This document shows positions 1-7,347 of a stretch of 49,014 bases of DNA, one piece after another. Origin of the DNA: an uncultured bacterium (GTDB lineage: Bacteria > Verrucomicrobiota > Kiritimatiellia > RFP12 > UBA1067); assembly GCA_902799385.1 (NCBI GenBank), contig CADCAK010000014.1:1-49014 (forward strand), written 5' to 3'. Position 1 is the stretch's first letter. Every line of letters begins with the position of its first letter. The notes under the pieces were generated by a model. That model ran no database searches, was not told the DNA's origin, and saw only the letters and a program-made list of their open reading frames with translations. A program made the translations under genes and the position numbers.

Positions 1-294
1 GGCCGCGTCGTCGACGAACTTGATGAACGCCTCGGTCTTGGCGACGAAGTCGGTCTCGCAGTTGACCTCGGCGAGCGCCATCGACTTCTTGTCGGCGGCA
101 ACCGCGAGGGCGACGATGCCCTGCTTGGACTCCTTGTCGACGCGCTTGGCGGCGACGGCGAGCCCCTTCTCGCGGAGATACTTGACGGCCTCTTCCATGT
201 TGCCGTTGGTGGCGGTGAGGGCTTCCTTGCAGGCGCCCATTCCGGCGGCGGTCGCCTCGCGGAGTTCCTTGATCTGCTGAATTGTGATAGCCAT
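1..294 (-). CDS. tsf: Elongation factor Ts (3' end cut by window edge)
   Basis: EF-Ts is the guanine nucleotide exchange factor that recycles EF-Tu during translation. The first 98 codons are present, reading MAITIQQIKELREATAAGMG at the N-terminus; this is the UBA-like domain, followed by the conserved VNCETDFVA segment around residues 80-88 that contacts EF-Tu. The ATG at 294 is the only sensible start. The gene continues beyond base 1. It follows rpsB on the same strand with a 52-bp gap, the usual rpsB-tsf order in bacteria. Confidence 0.95.
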   Translation of the reverse strand, partial: MAITIQQIKELREATAAGMGACKEALTATNGNMEEAVKYLREKGLAVAAKRVDKESKQGIVALAVAADKKSMALAEVNCETDFVAKTEAFIKFVDDAA

Positions 295-299
295 TTTAG

Positions 300-339
300 T
301 TAAGTGGTTAAGTGGTTATGTAGTTAAGTGGTTAAGTGG
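300..339. repeat. Five 8-bp tandem units between rpsB and tsf
   Basis: Units of TTAAGTGG lie head to tail; four are exact and the middle one (316-323) is TTATGTAG. They fill almost the whole rpsB-tsf gap, just upstream of the tsf start codon, so copy number would change the distance between the two genes and the tsf ribosome binding region. Confidence 0.85.
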
Positions 340-346
340 TTTGGGA

Positions 347-1381
347 TTACTCAGCCTTAGGGGCTTCTTCGGCGGCGGGCTCGGCCTTGGGAGCCTCGGC
401 GGCGGCGGCGACAGCGGCCTCGGCCTCTGCGACCTTGGCCTTGCGCTTCGCGGCGAGATCGGCCTTCGCCTTGGTCTCGGCAGCTTCCTTCGCGGCCCTA
501 GCGGCGGCCTTGACGCTCGCCGCAACGCCAGACTTCTTCGCGGCGGCACCGCCGGCGGCGGGCTTGCGCGCGGTGGCCTTGGCGCGGCGCTCGGCGCGGG
601 CGGCCTTCTCGGCCTCGTCGCGGTTCTTGCGCTCCTGCTCGCGCTTGCGGTTCTCCTCGGCGGCCTTGGCGCCATACTCTTCGTTGGCGGCCTTGACGAC
701 CTTGACGAGGCCGTTGAGGATGAGCTCGACGCCCCTGACGGAATCGTCGTTGCCCGGGATCACGTAGTCGATCGGCTCGGGGTCGGCGTTCGTGTCGACG
801 ATGGCGACGACGGGGATGTGGAGACGGACGGCTTCCTTGACGGCGTTCGCCTCGCGGACGACATCGACCACGACGACTGCGCCGGGAAGCTCCGCCATGT
901 CGGCGACGCCGGTGAGGTTCTTCTCGAGCTTGTTGAGCTCGCGGCGGAGCATCGAGGCCTCCTGCTTGTGCTCGGAGAGCTCGCCGCCGTTGGCCTTGGC
1001 GGTCGCCTGGAGCTGGCGCATGCGGCGGACGGACGAGCGGAGCGTCTTGGCGTTGGTAAGCGTGCCGCCGAGCCAGCGCTCGGTCATGTAGAACTGCTCG
1101 ACGGACTCGGCCGCGCCCTTGACGAGCTCGGAGACCTGCTTCTTCGTGGCGACGAAGAGGATCTTCTTGCCATCGAGGACGATGTCCTTGAGGAACTGGG
1201 CCGCCTCGTCGAGAAGCGTGACGGACTGCGTGAGGTCGATGATGTGGATACCGTTGCGCTTGTCGAAGATGTAGCCTTTCATCTTCGGGTTCCAGCGCTT
1301 CGTCTGATGGCCGAAGTGAAGACCGGCATCAAACATGTCCTTGAGCGAGATGCCCGTAAGGGCAGACGTAGGCATTTCCAT
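347..1381 (-). CDS. rpsB: 30S ribosomal protein S2 with long Ala/Lys-rich tail
   Basis: Structural protein of the small ribosomal subunit. The first about 230 residues are a normal S2: the GLHFGHQTKRWNPKMKGYIF block near residues 20-40, the TERWLGGTLTN block near 100-110, and VDTNADPEPIDYVIPGNDDS near 200-220. The protein is 344 residues, about 90-100 longer than a usual S2, because of a low-complexity tail of Ala, Lys, Glu and Arg. Similar tails are seen in some related phyla. The start at 1381 has a GGAG ribosome binding site 8 nt upstream; Met3 would be a possible second start. Confidence 0.96.
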   Translation of the reverse strand: MEMPTSALTGISLKDMFDAGLHFGHQTKRWNPKMKGYIFDKRNGIHIIDLTQSVTLLDEAAQFLKDIVLDGKKILFVATKKQVSELVKGAAESVEQFYMTERWLGGTLTNAKTLRSSVRRMRQLQATAKANGGELSEHKQEASMLRRELNKLEKNLTGVADMAELPGAVVVVDVVREANAVKEAVRLHIPVVAIVDTNADPEPIDYVIPGNDDSVRGVELILNGLVKVVKAANEEYGAKAAEENRKREQERKNRDEAEKAARAERRAKATARKPAAGGAAAKKSGVAASVKAAARAAKEAAETKAKADLAAKRKAKVAEAEAAVAAAAEAPKAEPAAEEAPKAE

Positions 1382-1487
1382 TTTGTTTTCTCCTTGAATC
1401 CTTTGTTCAGATTAATCCGCTTTGGCCGAGGATGGACTACCCCGACTCATTCGCTTCATCCCGCCCACCATGGGCAAGATGGCGGGA

Positions 1488-1493
1488 AGTATA
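1488..1493 (-). promoter_or_regulatory. rpsB -10 element
   Basis: Minus-strand TGGTATACT gives an extended -10 about 107 nt upstream of the rpsB start, leaving a leader of about 100 nt. No clear -35 is visible, as for most promoters in this window. Confidence 0.5.
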
Positions 1494-1602
1494 CCAAAAA
1501 CGCCGCGCGGGCGCAAGTGCCAACTTGAAAATCATCAAGAACCAAGAAGACACACTTGCCGCCGCCGAGGAAATGACCACCGCCTCGCTCTATCAGAAAG
1601 AC

Positions 1603-1608
1603 TACAAT
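1603..1608 (+). promoter_or_regulatory. Possible -10 of the recombinase gene
   Basis: TACAAT lies 46 nt upstream of the recombinase start and is followed by the small palindrome ACAATTGT. There is no good -35. The recombinase ribosome binding site is a strong AAGGAGG ending 8 nt before the ATG. Confidence 0.35.
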
Positions 1609-1653
1609 ACAATTGTGTTGTTAAACCCCAACTAAAACTAAGGAGGAAGATAT

Positions 1654-3069
1654 ATGGCAAGAGAAAAAGGAACAGGCAACCTGCAACAGGAAAAGAGCGG
1701 ACGCTGGACGATCCGCATAGGCGTCAACGGGCGGCGCTTGAGCCGTTCAGCCGGAACGAGAGACCGGGACAAGGCGGAGGCGTTCTTGAACCGATTTCTC
1801 GCCCCGATTGGACTGGGGGCAATGCATCTTCCACTCGCCGAGGCGTGGCACCACTACGAAATGTCGCCAAACCGCCGCGACATAGCCAAGGCTACGCTTG
1901 CCTCGAAGCGGATGGTGTGGATGGCGTTCGCCCGCTGGATGGAGCAGAACCACGTCGAAATCGGACACCTCGCCGAAGTGACGGATGCGTCTGTCGCGGA
2001 ATATCTCGCCGAGTTCCGTTGCCACCACTCGGCTACGACCTACAACAACCATGTCTGCGGACTGCGCGAAGTATTCCGCACGCTTGCGGAAAAGGCGGGC
2101 GTCACGCACGACCCCTGGGCGGGGGTGTGCCTGCGCGCCGACGACTCGGTGAGCCGCCGGGAACTCACGCTCGACGAGGTGGAGCGCCTTTACGCCGCCG
2201 CATCGAAAGAGGGTGCGCAATGGAAGCTACTTGTCATGGTCGGCATCTACACGGGGCTTCGCCTCGGCGACTGCTGCCGCCTCAAATGGGACGATGTGTG
2301 TCTTGACCGCAGCGTCATCCAAGTCATCCCAGAGAAAACCAAGCGGCACATGCATGGTCGCCCGGTCACCATCCCCATTCATTCGTCGCTCATGTCAGAA
2401 CTGCAAGAAGTATTCTCGCGCAGAGTCGCCGAGGCGCAGAGAGGAGAGTTTTCAGACAGGATTAACAAAATTGACAGGATTGGAACTCCAACTCCCAACA
2501 ATCCTGTAAATCCTGTAAATTATGTGTCTAATAACCCCATCCCCACCCCACCTCCGCGTCTCTGCGCCTCTGCGCGAGATAATCCCCCTACAGGGTTCGT
2601 CAATCCAGCGATAGCCGAGTTGTACCTGAATCGCAAATGGCAAATAGCCGAGGGCTTGCGCCGCATCTTCAAGATGGCGAACATAACGATGTCCGTAAGG
2701 CTTGAAGGCCGCTCCCGGAAGTCCGTGATTGCATCGTTCCACTCGCTGCGGCATACCTTTGTGTCCCTCTCTGCCAACGCGGGCGTTCCACTCCCGGTCG
2801 TACAAAGCATTGTCGGGCATTGTTCGACCGCCATGACGCGGCACTACTACCACGAGAATCTTGATGCGCTGCGTTCCGCTGTCGCATCGATTCCCGTGAT
2901 AGGGAAACCGTCACCCGTTTCCCATTCCCCGTTCCCCGTTTCCCATCACCCTGCAAGGCGCGGCAGTATTCCTGCCCGCCTTGCTCGGCTTGAGCAGTAT
3001 CGGGCGCAAGGGCATGTCACCGAGGAGGAATACGCGGATACACGAGCCAAGATTCTCTCGGAAATCTAA
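1654..3069 (+). CDS. Tyrosine recombinase / integrase with SHOCT-like tail
   Basis: Site-specific DNA recombinase of the phage integrase family. A SAM-like core-binding domain covers about residues 55-160 and the catalytic domain about 165-410. Catalytic residues are all visible: R203 (TGLRLGD), K228 or K230, H363 and R366 (HSLRH), H389 (VGHC) and nucleophile Y398 (TRHYYH). Between K and H the protein carries an odd insert at about residues 258-313, encoded by two non-coding-type repeats (GACAGGATTAAC and CTCTGCGCCTCTGCG). A second repeat family, made of GTTCCCCG units, encodes the linker near 420-430. The last about 30 residues (RLARLEQYRAQGHVTEEEYA) resemble a SHOCT domain. It stands at the left edge of the module array and is the only recombinase in the window. 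The two in-frame inserts may affect activity. Confidence 0.92.
   Translation: MAREKGTGNLQQEKSGRWTIRIGVNGRRLSRSAGTRDRDKAEAFLNRFLAPIGLGAMHLPLAEAWHHYEMSPNRRDIAKATLASKRMVWMAFARWMEQNHVEIGHLAEVTDASVAEYLAEFRCHHSATTYNNHVCGLREVFRTLAEKAGVTHDPWAGVCLRADDSVSRRELTLDEVERLYAAASKEGAQWKLLVMVGIYTGLRLGDCCRLKWDDVCLDRSVIQVIPEKTKRHMHGRPVTIPIHSSLMSELQEVFSRRVAEAQRGEFSDRINKIDRIGTPTPNNPVNPVNYVSNNPIPTPPPRLCASARDNPPTGFVNPAIAELYLNRKWQIAEGLRRIFKMANITMSVRLEGRSRKSVIASFHSLRHTFVSLSANAGVPLPVVQSIVGHCSTAMTRHYYHENLDALRSAVASIPVIGKPSPVSHSPFPVSHHPARRGSIPARLARLEQYRAQGHVTEEEYADTRAKILSEI
2455..2590 (+). repeat. Repeat cluster inside the recombinase reading frame
   Basis: This stretch contains GACAGGATTAAC, AATCCTGTAAATCCTGTAAA and CTCTGCGCCTCTGCGCGAGA. 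The same two motif families occur between genes at 36867-36996. Here they are read through in frame and give the Pro/Asn-rich insert of the recombinase. Confidence 0.7.
2911..2949 (+). repeat. GTTCCCCG-type repeat inside the recombinase gene
   Basis: Alternating CCCGTTTCCC and CCCCGTTCCCCG units. Related stretches occur in a non-coding gap at 27431-27470 and inside the membrane-protein gene at 39926-39964, where the opposite strand is translated. One repeat family is therefore tolerated in coding and non-coding DNA and in different frames. Confidence 0.7.
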
Positions 3070-3093
3070 TCTGCCACACTTGATGGCCCAATG

Positions 3094-3369
3094 TCATTGA
3101 TAAAACTTCTCGATCTTCATCTCGCCGCAGTCATTGATGATTGCGACGTTCTTGACAAATGGCTCGGAGGCAGAATGGGCCGCGAGCGCAGCCTCGTCGC
3201 GCCAAGTCTCGCAGATGAGGAGTATGCCAGGGCGTGTCGCGGACGCAAATACGTCGTAGGCGATGCATCCGTCCTGCTTGAGCGAGGCGGCGGTCAGTTC
3301 CTTGGCGGCGGCAAGAGCGTCGTCGAGACGGCCTTCCTTGGCCTGAAAGAAGCAGTTCAATCTTAGCAT
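3094..3369 (-). CDS. Antibiotic biosynthesis monooxygenase-domain protein (YgiN-like)
   Basis: A 91-residue ABM-fold protein. Members are small dimeric ferredoxin-like proteins that act as quinol monooxygenases or as stress proteins; the substrate cannot be told from sequence. The pattern fits: LNCFFQAKEGRLDDALAA at the N-terminus, a central CETWRDEAALAAH around residues 53-65, and a final strand. The start at 3369 has AAGGAA 8 nt upstream. It is transcribed alone, toward the recombinase, from its own promoter at 3413-3418, and is probably not part of the module system. Confidence 0.85.
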   Translation of the reverse strand: MLRLNCFFQAKEGRLDDALAAAKELTAASLKQDGCIAYDVFASATRPGILLICETWRDEAALAAHSASEPFVKNVAIINDCGEMKIEKFYQ

Positions 3370-3412
3370 GGCGTTGTTCCTTAATTGTCTGGTTATTGTG
3401 GGTTACGCCCAT

Positions 3413-3418
3413 AGTATA
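3413..3418 (-). promoter_or_regulatory. -10 element of the monooxygenase gene
   Basis: Minus-strand ATGGTATACTATG lies about 45 nt upstream of the start codon, an extended -10 like those of the cargo genes. Confidence 0.5.
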
Positions 3419-3493
3419 CCATTTTTGGCATGGTGTTGCTATGAGCAAGAGCTCGCAGTATACATCAAGAGAATCAACGCTTTTTCGCCATCG

Positions 3494-3517
3494 CCGCTCG
3501 CTGCGTTGGGGGCATAA
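3494..3517 (+). pseudogene. Remnant: last codons of a DUF4143-type ATPase
   Basis: Reading ccg ctc gct gcg ttg ggg gca taa gives PLAALGA-stop, identical to the C-terminus of the ATPases ending at 13504 and 17726. It is followed, as in the intact copies, by a terminator hairpin and a minus-strand PEP-CTERM gene. Upstream similarity stops quickly, so nearly the whole ATPase gene has been lost. It marks a decayed module next to the recombinase side. Confidence 0.65.
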
Positions 3518-3526
3518 GGATCTATG

Positions 3527-3570
3527 GCAACAAAGAAGCCGCACTCGAAAGAGCGCGGCTTCTTTGTTGC
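3527..3570. terminator. Bidirectional terminator
   Basis: A 16-bp perfect stem, GCAACAAAGAAGCCGC with its complement, is extended by CTC/GAG and capped by GAAA. It lies between the lost plus-strand ATPase and the minus-strand PEP-CTERM gene. The AAAGAAGCCGC type recurs at 9536, 13520, 24034 and 29184. Confidence 0.85.
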
Positions 3571-3587
3571 GATTTGATTGAATCAGA

Positions 3588-4217
3588 TTACGCGCGGCGG
3601 CGGCGAAGCGCCAGACCGTACCCGCCCCTTGTCGGTGGTTCGCGCAGTGCGCGAACACACCCGAAGCGCAAGCGAGGGCGAGCCATGCCGAGGAGCATGA
3701 GCAGACAAGAGGTCGGCTCAGGAACGGCGGCCGTGGACCAAGCCGTAGCGTAGCTAGTAGCCGAATTTCCGTCACCACCAATGAACGTAGCCATCGCACC
3801 AACTTCTTTATCCTGCGCGGACTCAAGTGTCACATAGCCGGCATTACCCATAAAGTAATCTGTGCCACCCTGCGTAGTCGTGTAGAGGACAACGGCATAC
3901 ACGCTGTCGCCAGCGCTATATTCCGTGCCGTCGGTCAGGGGCAACGCACCTTTCTTGCCAGAAAGAGCAGATGCTGAGGCATCACCGAGTTTGTCCTTGT
4001 AGTCGTCGTAGATGGCCTTCGACAGCGCTTCGCCGTCCGTGTAGGACGAGTAGGCGTCGTATGCCGTGGACGTGATGATCCACAGGTAGCCAGTAGCGGT
4101 TTCCTTTGCAAGGGTTGCACCGCCGTAGGCGAGGCCGCCTGTTGACCAAGTGACCGCTGCCGCATTAGAAGCGATAGCCGCCATAGCGACTGCCGCCACA
4201 ATCAGTAGTTTCTTCAT
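3588..4217 (-). CDS. PEP-CTERM protein P1 with interrupted sorting signal
   Basis: Small secreted protein of the P family. It has a signal peptide (MKKLLIVAAVAMAAIASNAAA), a body of about 150 residues with GYLWII, YAVVLYTTTQ and YFMGN blocks shared by all P proteins, and a VPEPTS motif near 166. In PEP-CTERM proteins the motif, a hydrophobic helix and an Arg cluster direct sorting by an exosortase. Here a 63-bp insert splits the helix from the Arg cluster, giving GMA-[21 residues]-GLALRRRRA, and the Gly after VPEPTS is Cys. Normal sorting is therefore doubtful. The gene lies 51 bp downstream of repeat protein R1. Confidence 0.85.
   Translation of the reverse strand: MKKLLIVAAVAMAAIASNAAAVTWSTGGLAYGGATLAKETATGYLWIITSTAYDAYSSYTDGEALSKAIYDDYKDKLGDASASALSGKKGALPLTDGTEYSAGDSVYAVVLYTTTQGGTDYFMGNAGYVTLESAQDKEVGAMATFIGGDGNSATSYATAWSTAAVPEPTSCLLMLLGMARPRLRFGCVRALREPPTRGGYGLALRRRRA
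3618..3680. repeat. 63-bp insert with palindrome in a PEP-CTERM gene
   Basis: Absent from all other P genes at the same site. It contains the hairpin GTTCGCGC-AGT-GCGCGAAC (3638-3656). Its length is a multiple of three, so the frame is kept. It looks like a small REP-like element. Confidence 0.7.
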
Positions 4218-4268
4218 TGTTTGTTTTCCTTTGTTTTATCTGCACAGCACACTATGCACTGCACAAAA

Positions 4269-4565
4269 TTAGTTAAGCGGATCGGGGATTGTCAGCTGCG
4301 ATCCAGTTTCTGCCGCACGGACATCAACGCAGAACGCCTCGCCAGCGGCGATGATACGATCATTCTGGTTGTAGTCACCGTTCGTGTCGGAAGCAAAGTA
4401 CCAGCCAGCTCCCTGTTCCGGCTCGTCGTCCTCGCGCCAATACTTGTACGTCGCCTTGTAGGTCTTACCGCCAAACGACACAGTTGCCGTCGCACCTCCG
4501 GGGGTAAGGAACTGAATTGACGAATCGACGAAGTCATCGTTAGGAACGATGTCACCGAGCGTCAT
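4269..4565 (-). CDS. Repeat protein R1, truncated at 5' end, one repeat
   Basis: R-family protein of unknown function. From the first ATG it encodes 98 residues with one copy of the family repeat: MTLGDIVPNDDF, SSIQFLTPGGATA, YKYWREDDEPEQGAGWY, and the DYNQND and TIP blocks near the end. Homology continues upstream without any ATG, GTG or TTG as far as VVGYQNKGF (from 4652), the start of the mature part of intact R7, and then runs into the junction element. No signal peptide or convincing promoter is visible, so it may be silent. It precedes P1. Confidence 0.6.
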   Translation of the reverse strand: MTLGDIVPNDDFVDSSIQFLTPGGATATVSFGGKTYKATYKYWREDDEPEQGAGWYFASDTNGDYNQNDRIIAAGEAFCVDVRAAETGSQLTIPDPLN

Positions 4566-4703
4566 CTCATCCTTATCAGCACCGACAGGGACAAAAGTAT
4601 TCGCGACGTAGTTGAAGTTTGCAGCGAATCCCTTGTTCTGATAGCCGACAACGGGTGAAAACCCTAAAACTCCAGCAATTCTGCCGCATTCGCCCCCGCA
4701 AAT

Positions 4704-4730
4704 GTGCAGTGCAAAGGCAGTAATGTGCAG
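4704..4730. repeat. Junction element J1 (27 bp)
   Basis: GTGCAG-N7-GCAG-N6-GCAG. It lies between truncated R1 and the first DUF3800 gene, 94 bp before that gene's -10. The 50 bp to its left match those beside J5 almost exactly, although R1 and R5 are unrelated. Confidence 0.8.
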
Positions 4731-4823
4731 AAGACGAAAGGGAATTTTAGTGAAAGAATACTTTTGGACTTATTCGTTTTTCTCTTTTGCAAGGCCTACT
4801 TGCGCTCCAGGACGAGGATTTGG

Positions 4824-4829
4824 TATAAT
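4824..4829 (+). promoter_or_regulatory. -10 of first DUF3800 transcript
   Basis: TTTGGTATAATA extended -10. Transcription would start near 4836, leaving a leader of about 98 nt that holds the conserved RNA structure. Confidence 0.65.
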
Positions 4830-4848
4830 ACGTGCGTTCTTTCCGCAA

Positions 4849-4927
4849 GGGAGGATCATCGGGAAGCGGGGACACTGACCTCGCGTAGGCGGCGAGAAGC
4901 AATTCCCGCCGCCTTCTCTTTTTAGAA
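4849..4927 (+). ncRNA. Structured leader RNA of DUF3800 gene, copy 1
   Basis: Two hairpins follow a conserved GGGAGGATCATCGGGA block. P1 is GCGGGG (4866-4871) with CCTCGC (4879-4884). P2 is a 12-position stem, 4887-4898 with 4903-4914, with one A-C mismatch, closed by a GCAA tetraloop. The second copy (9793) has the same fold, with a C-G to U-A change in P2 and a GUGA loop, so both loops are GNRA and one pair covaries. Conserved RNAs next to DUF3800 genes are known from comparative genomics (the DUF3800 RNA motifs). Whether this is one of the named classes needs a covariance-model search. Confidence 0.75.
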
Positions 4928-4933
4928 CAGGTC

Positions 4934-5635
4934 ATGCCAAAGGAAGAAAAGACTTTAAGCGTATTCGTAGACGAATCGGGGACTTTTCGCCATCCTGATC
5001 CGTTCTCACGCTATTACATAGTCGGACTCGTATTCCACGACCAGACCGTTGACATCCAGCGGCTTGCTGACGAACTGGATGTGGCCACGGCACGTATGGG
5101 GCTTGATCCCGAAGTGTTCGCAAGCCATGCTGGGCCCCTTATCCGCAAGGAGAAGGTCTTTGCTCCGTTTCGCCGCGAATGGCGAGCAAAAGTGTTCAAG
5201 CTCCTGTTCGACTTTGCCCGTCGTGCAGAGTTCAAGTACCATTGCCTGTGCGTAGACAAGAGATACATCGACTCGGCATCAGCCATAGTCGTCAGACTCC
5301 AGTCGGAGCTTGAAGCGTTTCTCCTGTCGCAGGGCGAGCGTCTGCAGCAGTTCGATAGGCTTAAGGTCTATTACGACTGCGGACAGTCTCCAGTGACGAA
5401 CCTTCTGCACAATACATTCTCTGACGATATAGGGTGCCACGTAGAGTTCGCTCAGAACGTCAAACCGCAAAACTATAAGTTGTTTCAGGTAGCGGACCTG
5501 ATTTGCACTGTTTCGCTCATTGAGCAAAGACTTTTGAACGCCGAGCACATGACCGATTCGGAGTATGCATTCTTCGGCGGCCCGCGCATGTTCAAACGCA
5601 ACATCCTCAAGTATCTCAAGCGAAAAGAAATCTAA
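4934..5635 (+). CDS. DUF3800 domain protein, copy 1
   Basis: A 233-residue DUF3800 protein. The family is thought to have an RNase H-like fold, but its activity is not established. Visible signatures are VFVDESG (residues 10-16, with the acidic pair), HAGPLIRKEK near 64-73, VYYDCGQSPVTNLL near 143-156 and LFQVADLICTV near 182-192. It is about 50% identical by eye to the copy at 9898. The ATG at 4934 lies just after the structured leader and no good Shine-Dalgarno is visible, so translation may depend on the leader. It takes the position of a cargo gene, after J1 and before a terminator. Confidence 0.9.
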   Translation: MPKEEKTLSVFVDESGTFRHPDPFSRYYIVGLVFHDQTVDIQRLADELDVATARMGLDPEVFASHAGPLIRKEKVFAPFRREWRAKVFKLLFDFARRAEFKYHCLCVDKRYIDSASAIVVRLQSELEAFLLSQGERLQQFDRLKVYYDCGQSPVTNLLHNTFSDDIGCHVEFAQNVKPQNYKLFQVADLICTVSLIEQRLLNAEHMTDSEYAFFGGPRMFKRNILKYLKRKEI

Positions 5636-5657
5636 ACGCGCCTGCCATTAACGAAAC

Positions 5658-5689
5658 AAGCCGCCACCCGCGAAGGTGACGGCTTCCTT
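5658..5689 (+). terminator. Terminator after first DUF3800 gene
   Basis: AAGCCGCCACC-CGCGAA-GGTGACGGCTT hairpin followed by CCTTTT. The same hairpin recurs after cargo genes at 26801 and 30660. Confidence 0.8.
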
Positions 5690-5708
5690 TTCATGGGATG
5701 TGCTGCTG

Positions 5709-6614
5709 TTAATTGGGATTGGCCGCCGCTTCTGCGTCGCGGCGAGCCTGTGCGCGAAGCATCCTCTTCCGAACCTTTAGGAAGCGAGTCTCGCTGATAG
5801 GCTCAATGCCTTTGTCCTCAAGCATCTTGTTTGCGGCTTGCATTGTCGTCGCCAAGTCCTCGTCGGAAATGTCGGGGTCATACAACTGCTCTAGAACGAC
5901 CTCGTTTAGATTCTGCTTGTAATCTGCACTCATGCGAAGCTCACGCCTTGCCTCCTTGAAAATCTCGACTATATCCTCTCCATTCTTGACGCGCTCGGCC
6001 AGCTCCTTTTTGAGTTCTTCGACGTTCTGCTTCAGTTCCCGATCCATTTCGCTGTCGTCCTCGCTAATCTCGATCTTGTCGATAAGCGCGTTTACGAAAT
6101 CCTGTTTCATGTTCGAGTAGTCGGGTTCTCCGACCAGAGGCTCCCCAGGCTGCGCCATTATCAGCGCGGCAATTTCGTTTTCCACGGGGTGCTTGAACTC
6201 GTGCATATTGCCCCTTGTGGAAATCCTTATAGGGTTCTTGAAGTCGTCGGGGTTTGGAACTCTACCGTTTCCTTTCTTGTACCTCAAAATGCCGCGCTCA
6301 TCCACATAAGTTTCGGGCTTCTTCCGTTTGACAACCTCGCCCCACCGATTCGTGCGGAAGCTGGGGGGCTCTTCCTTGGCTAGTGTCTTTATGGGTTCCA
6401 AGTCAGGCGCAACGGTTTTGATAGGCGAAGTTTTCTTCACCTTGGATGGTTCGGCTTTCTCCAGCAGCTTCTCCCCACCCATGATAAGCCACGCGACAAT
6501 GCCGACAACGGCAACCACGACAAGCGCGGCACCAGCCAAGAACAGAGGTCGCACTCCTCCATTCGATTTTACCCTTTGCGGCATCTTGCCGCTTTGTGGA
6601 GCATTCCAAGCCAT
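5709..6614 (-). CDS. Single-pass membrane protein of unknown function (family i)
   Basis: A 301-residue protein with a short cytoplasmic N-terminus, one membrane segment at about residues 24-45 and a long charged outer part. It shares KRKKPETYVDERGILRYKKG, the NGRVP motif, an acidic EISEDDSE segment, a long helical stretch and a final ANKMLEDKGIEPI motif with the proteins at 39192 and 20345. Unlike those, it has no family ii gene beside it. It is the only non-P, non-R minus-strand gene between the first two modules. I do not recognise the family. The acidic helical part suggests a coiled-coil scaffold. Confidence 0.75.
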   Translation of the reverse strand: MAWNAPQSGKMPQRVKSNGGVRPLFLAGAALVVVAVVGIVAWLIMGGEKLLEKAEPSKVKKTSPIKTVAPDLEPIKTLAKEEPPSFRTNRWGEVVKRKKPETYVDERGILRYKKGNGRVPNPDDFKNPIRISTRGNMHEFKHPVENEIAALIMAQPGEPLVGEPDYSNMKQDFVNALIDKIEISEDDSEMDRELKQNVEELKKELAERVKNGEDIVEIFKEARRELRMSADYKQNLNEVVLEQLYDPDISDEDLATTMQAANKMLEDKGIEPISETRFLKVRKRMLRAQARRDAEAAANPN

Positions 6615-6633
6615 TCTTTAACCTCCCAAATAA

Positions 6634-6667
6634 AACTTAAACCCCCGGTTTCCCGAGGGTTCAAGTT
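6634..6667 (-). terminator. Terminator after PEP-CTERM gene P2
   Basis: AACTTGAACCC pairs with GGGTTTAAGTT (one mismatch), followed on the minus strand by TTTTATTT. Confidence 0.7.
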
Positions 6668-6701
6668 TAACCCTTGCGGGTTTCCACGTTGTCTGCAACC
6701 A

Positions 6702-7253
6702 TTAGGCGCGACGACGACGAAGAGCAAGCCCCGCCATGCCGAGGAGGAGCAGAAGCCCGCTCGTCGGCTCAGGAACCGCCGCAGTCGCCCACGCCGTGGG
6801 AGAGCCCGACCCACCTAGTTGATTTGCGAGCTCGCTAACGCTAGGAAAGCCTACGCCGCTCCAAGTGACCGTAGCGACGTTACCCATGTAGTAAGGGTCG
6901 GCGCCGAGCGTCTCGTCGATGTAGAGGAGCGCGGCATAGACAGGTGTGCCAGAAGCTGCATCGATGCCTTCGAGCGTAAGCGCACCTTTCTTGCTGGATG
7001 TGTCGGTCGCAACTGCCGAGCCAAGAGAACCTTTGAAGTCGGCGTAGATGGTCTCCGACAGCTTCGATGCATCCAATTTGGAGTAGTTGGTGTAGGCATC
7101 TGCGGTAATCGCAAAGAGATAGCCAGCGACCTGCGCCTTGCCAGCGGTATCACCGTTAGCATCGAGAATCGTGCCAGCGTCCCAAGAGACTGCAGCACCG
7201 TATGACATGACCGCCGCGCAGACAATCGCCGCAGTCAACATTAGTTTCTTCAT
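6702..7253 (-). CDS. PEP-CTERM protein P2
   Basis: A 183-residue secreted protein. It has a signal peptide (MKKLMLTAAIVCAAVMSYG), then the P-family body: AAVSWDAGTIL, AGYLFAITADAY, SKKGALTLEG, YAALLYIDET and YYMGNVATVTW. It ends in VPEPTSGLLLLLGMAGLALR plus Arg residues, a complete sorting signal. A GGAAAACAAAA ribosome binding region precedes the ATG. It lies downstream of repeat protein R2 in the same direction, separated by a spacer that holds a REP-like palindrome. The middle of the protein differs strongly from other P proteins, while the two ends are nearly constant. Confidence 0.9.
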   Translation of the reverse strand: MKKLMLTAAIVCAAVMSYGAAVSWDAGTILDANGDTAGKAQVAGYLFAITADAYTNYSKLDASKLSETIYADFKGSLGSAVATDTSSKKGALTLEGIDAASGTPVYAALLYIDETLGADPYYMGNVATVTWSGVGFPSVSELANQLGGSGSPTAWATAAVPEPTSGLLLLLGMAGLALRRRRA

Positions 7254-7277
7254 TTTTGTTTTCCTTTTTTTGTTGTT

Positions 7278-7307
7278 GCCTTCGCCGCGCCGTAGCTCAG
7301 CGAAGGC
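7278..7307. repeat. REP-like palindrome in P2 leader
   Basis: GCCTTCGC and GCGAAGGC arms with a 14-nt loop. It sits inside the otherwise conserved spacer between the R and P genes and is absent from the other copies, so it is a later insertion. Confidence 0.6.
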
Positions 7308-7347
7308 GGGTTATCTGCACGGCACACTATGCACCGCACAAAATTGA

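Noticed and set aside
284..1528. Long plus-strand open frame of 414 codons opposite rpsB
   Set aside because: It is the antisense shadow of rpsB, low complexity (Gly/Leu), with no ribosome binding site or homology.
1382..1653. tRNA gene as integration site for the island
   Set aside because: I found no tRNA-like sequence here, and no direct repeat that could be a pair of attachment sites at the two ends of the island.
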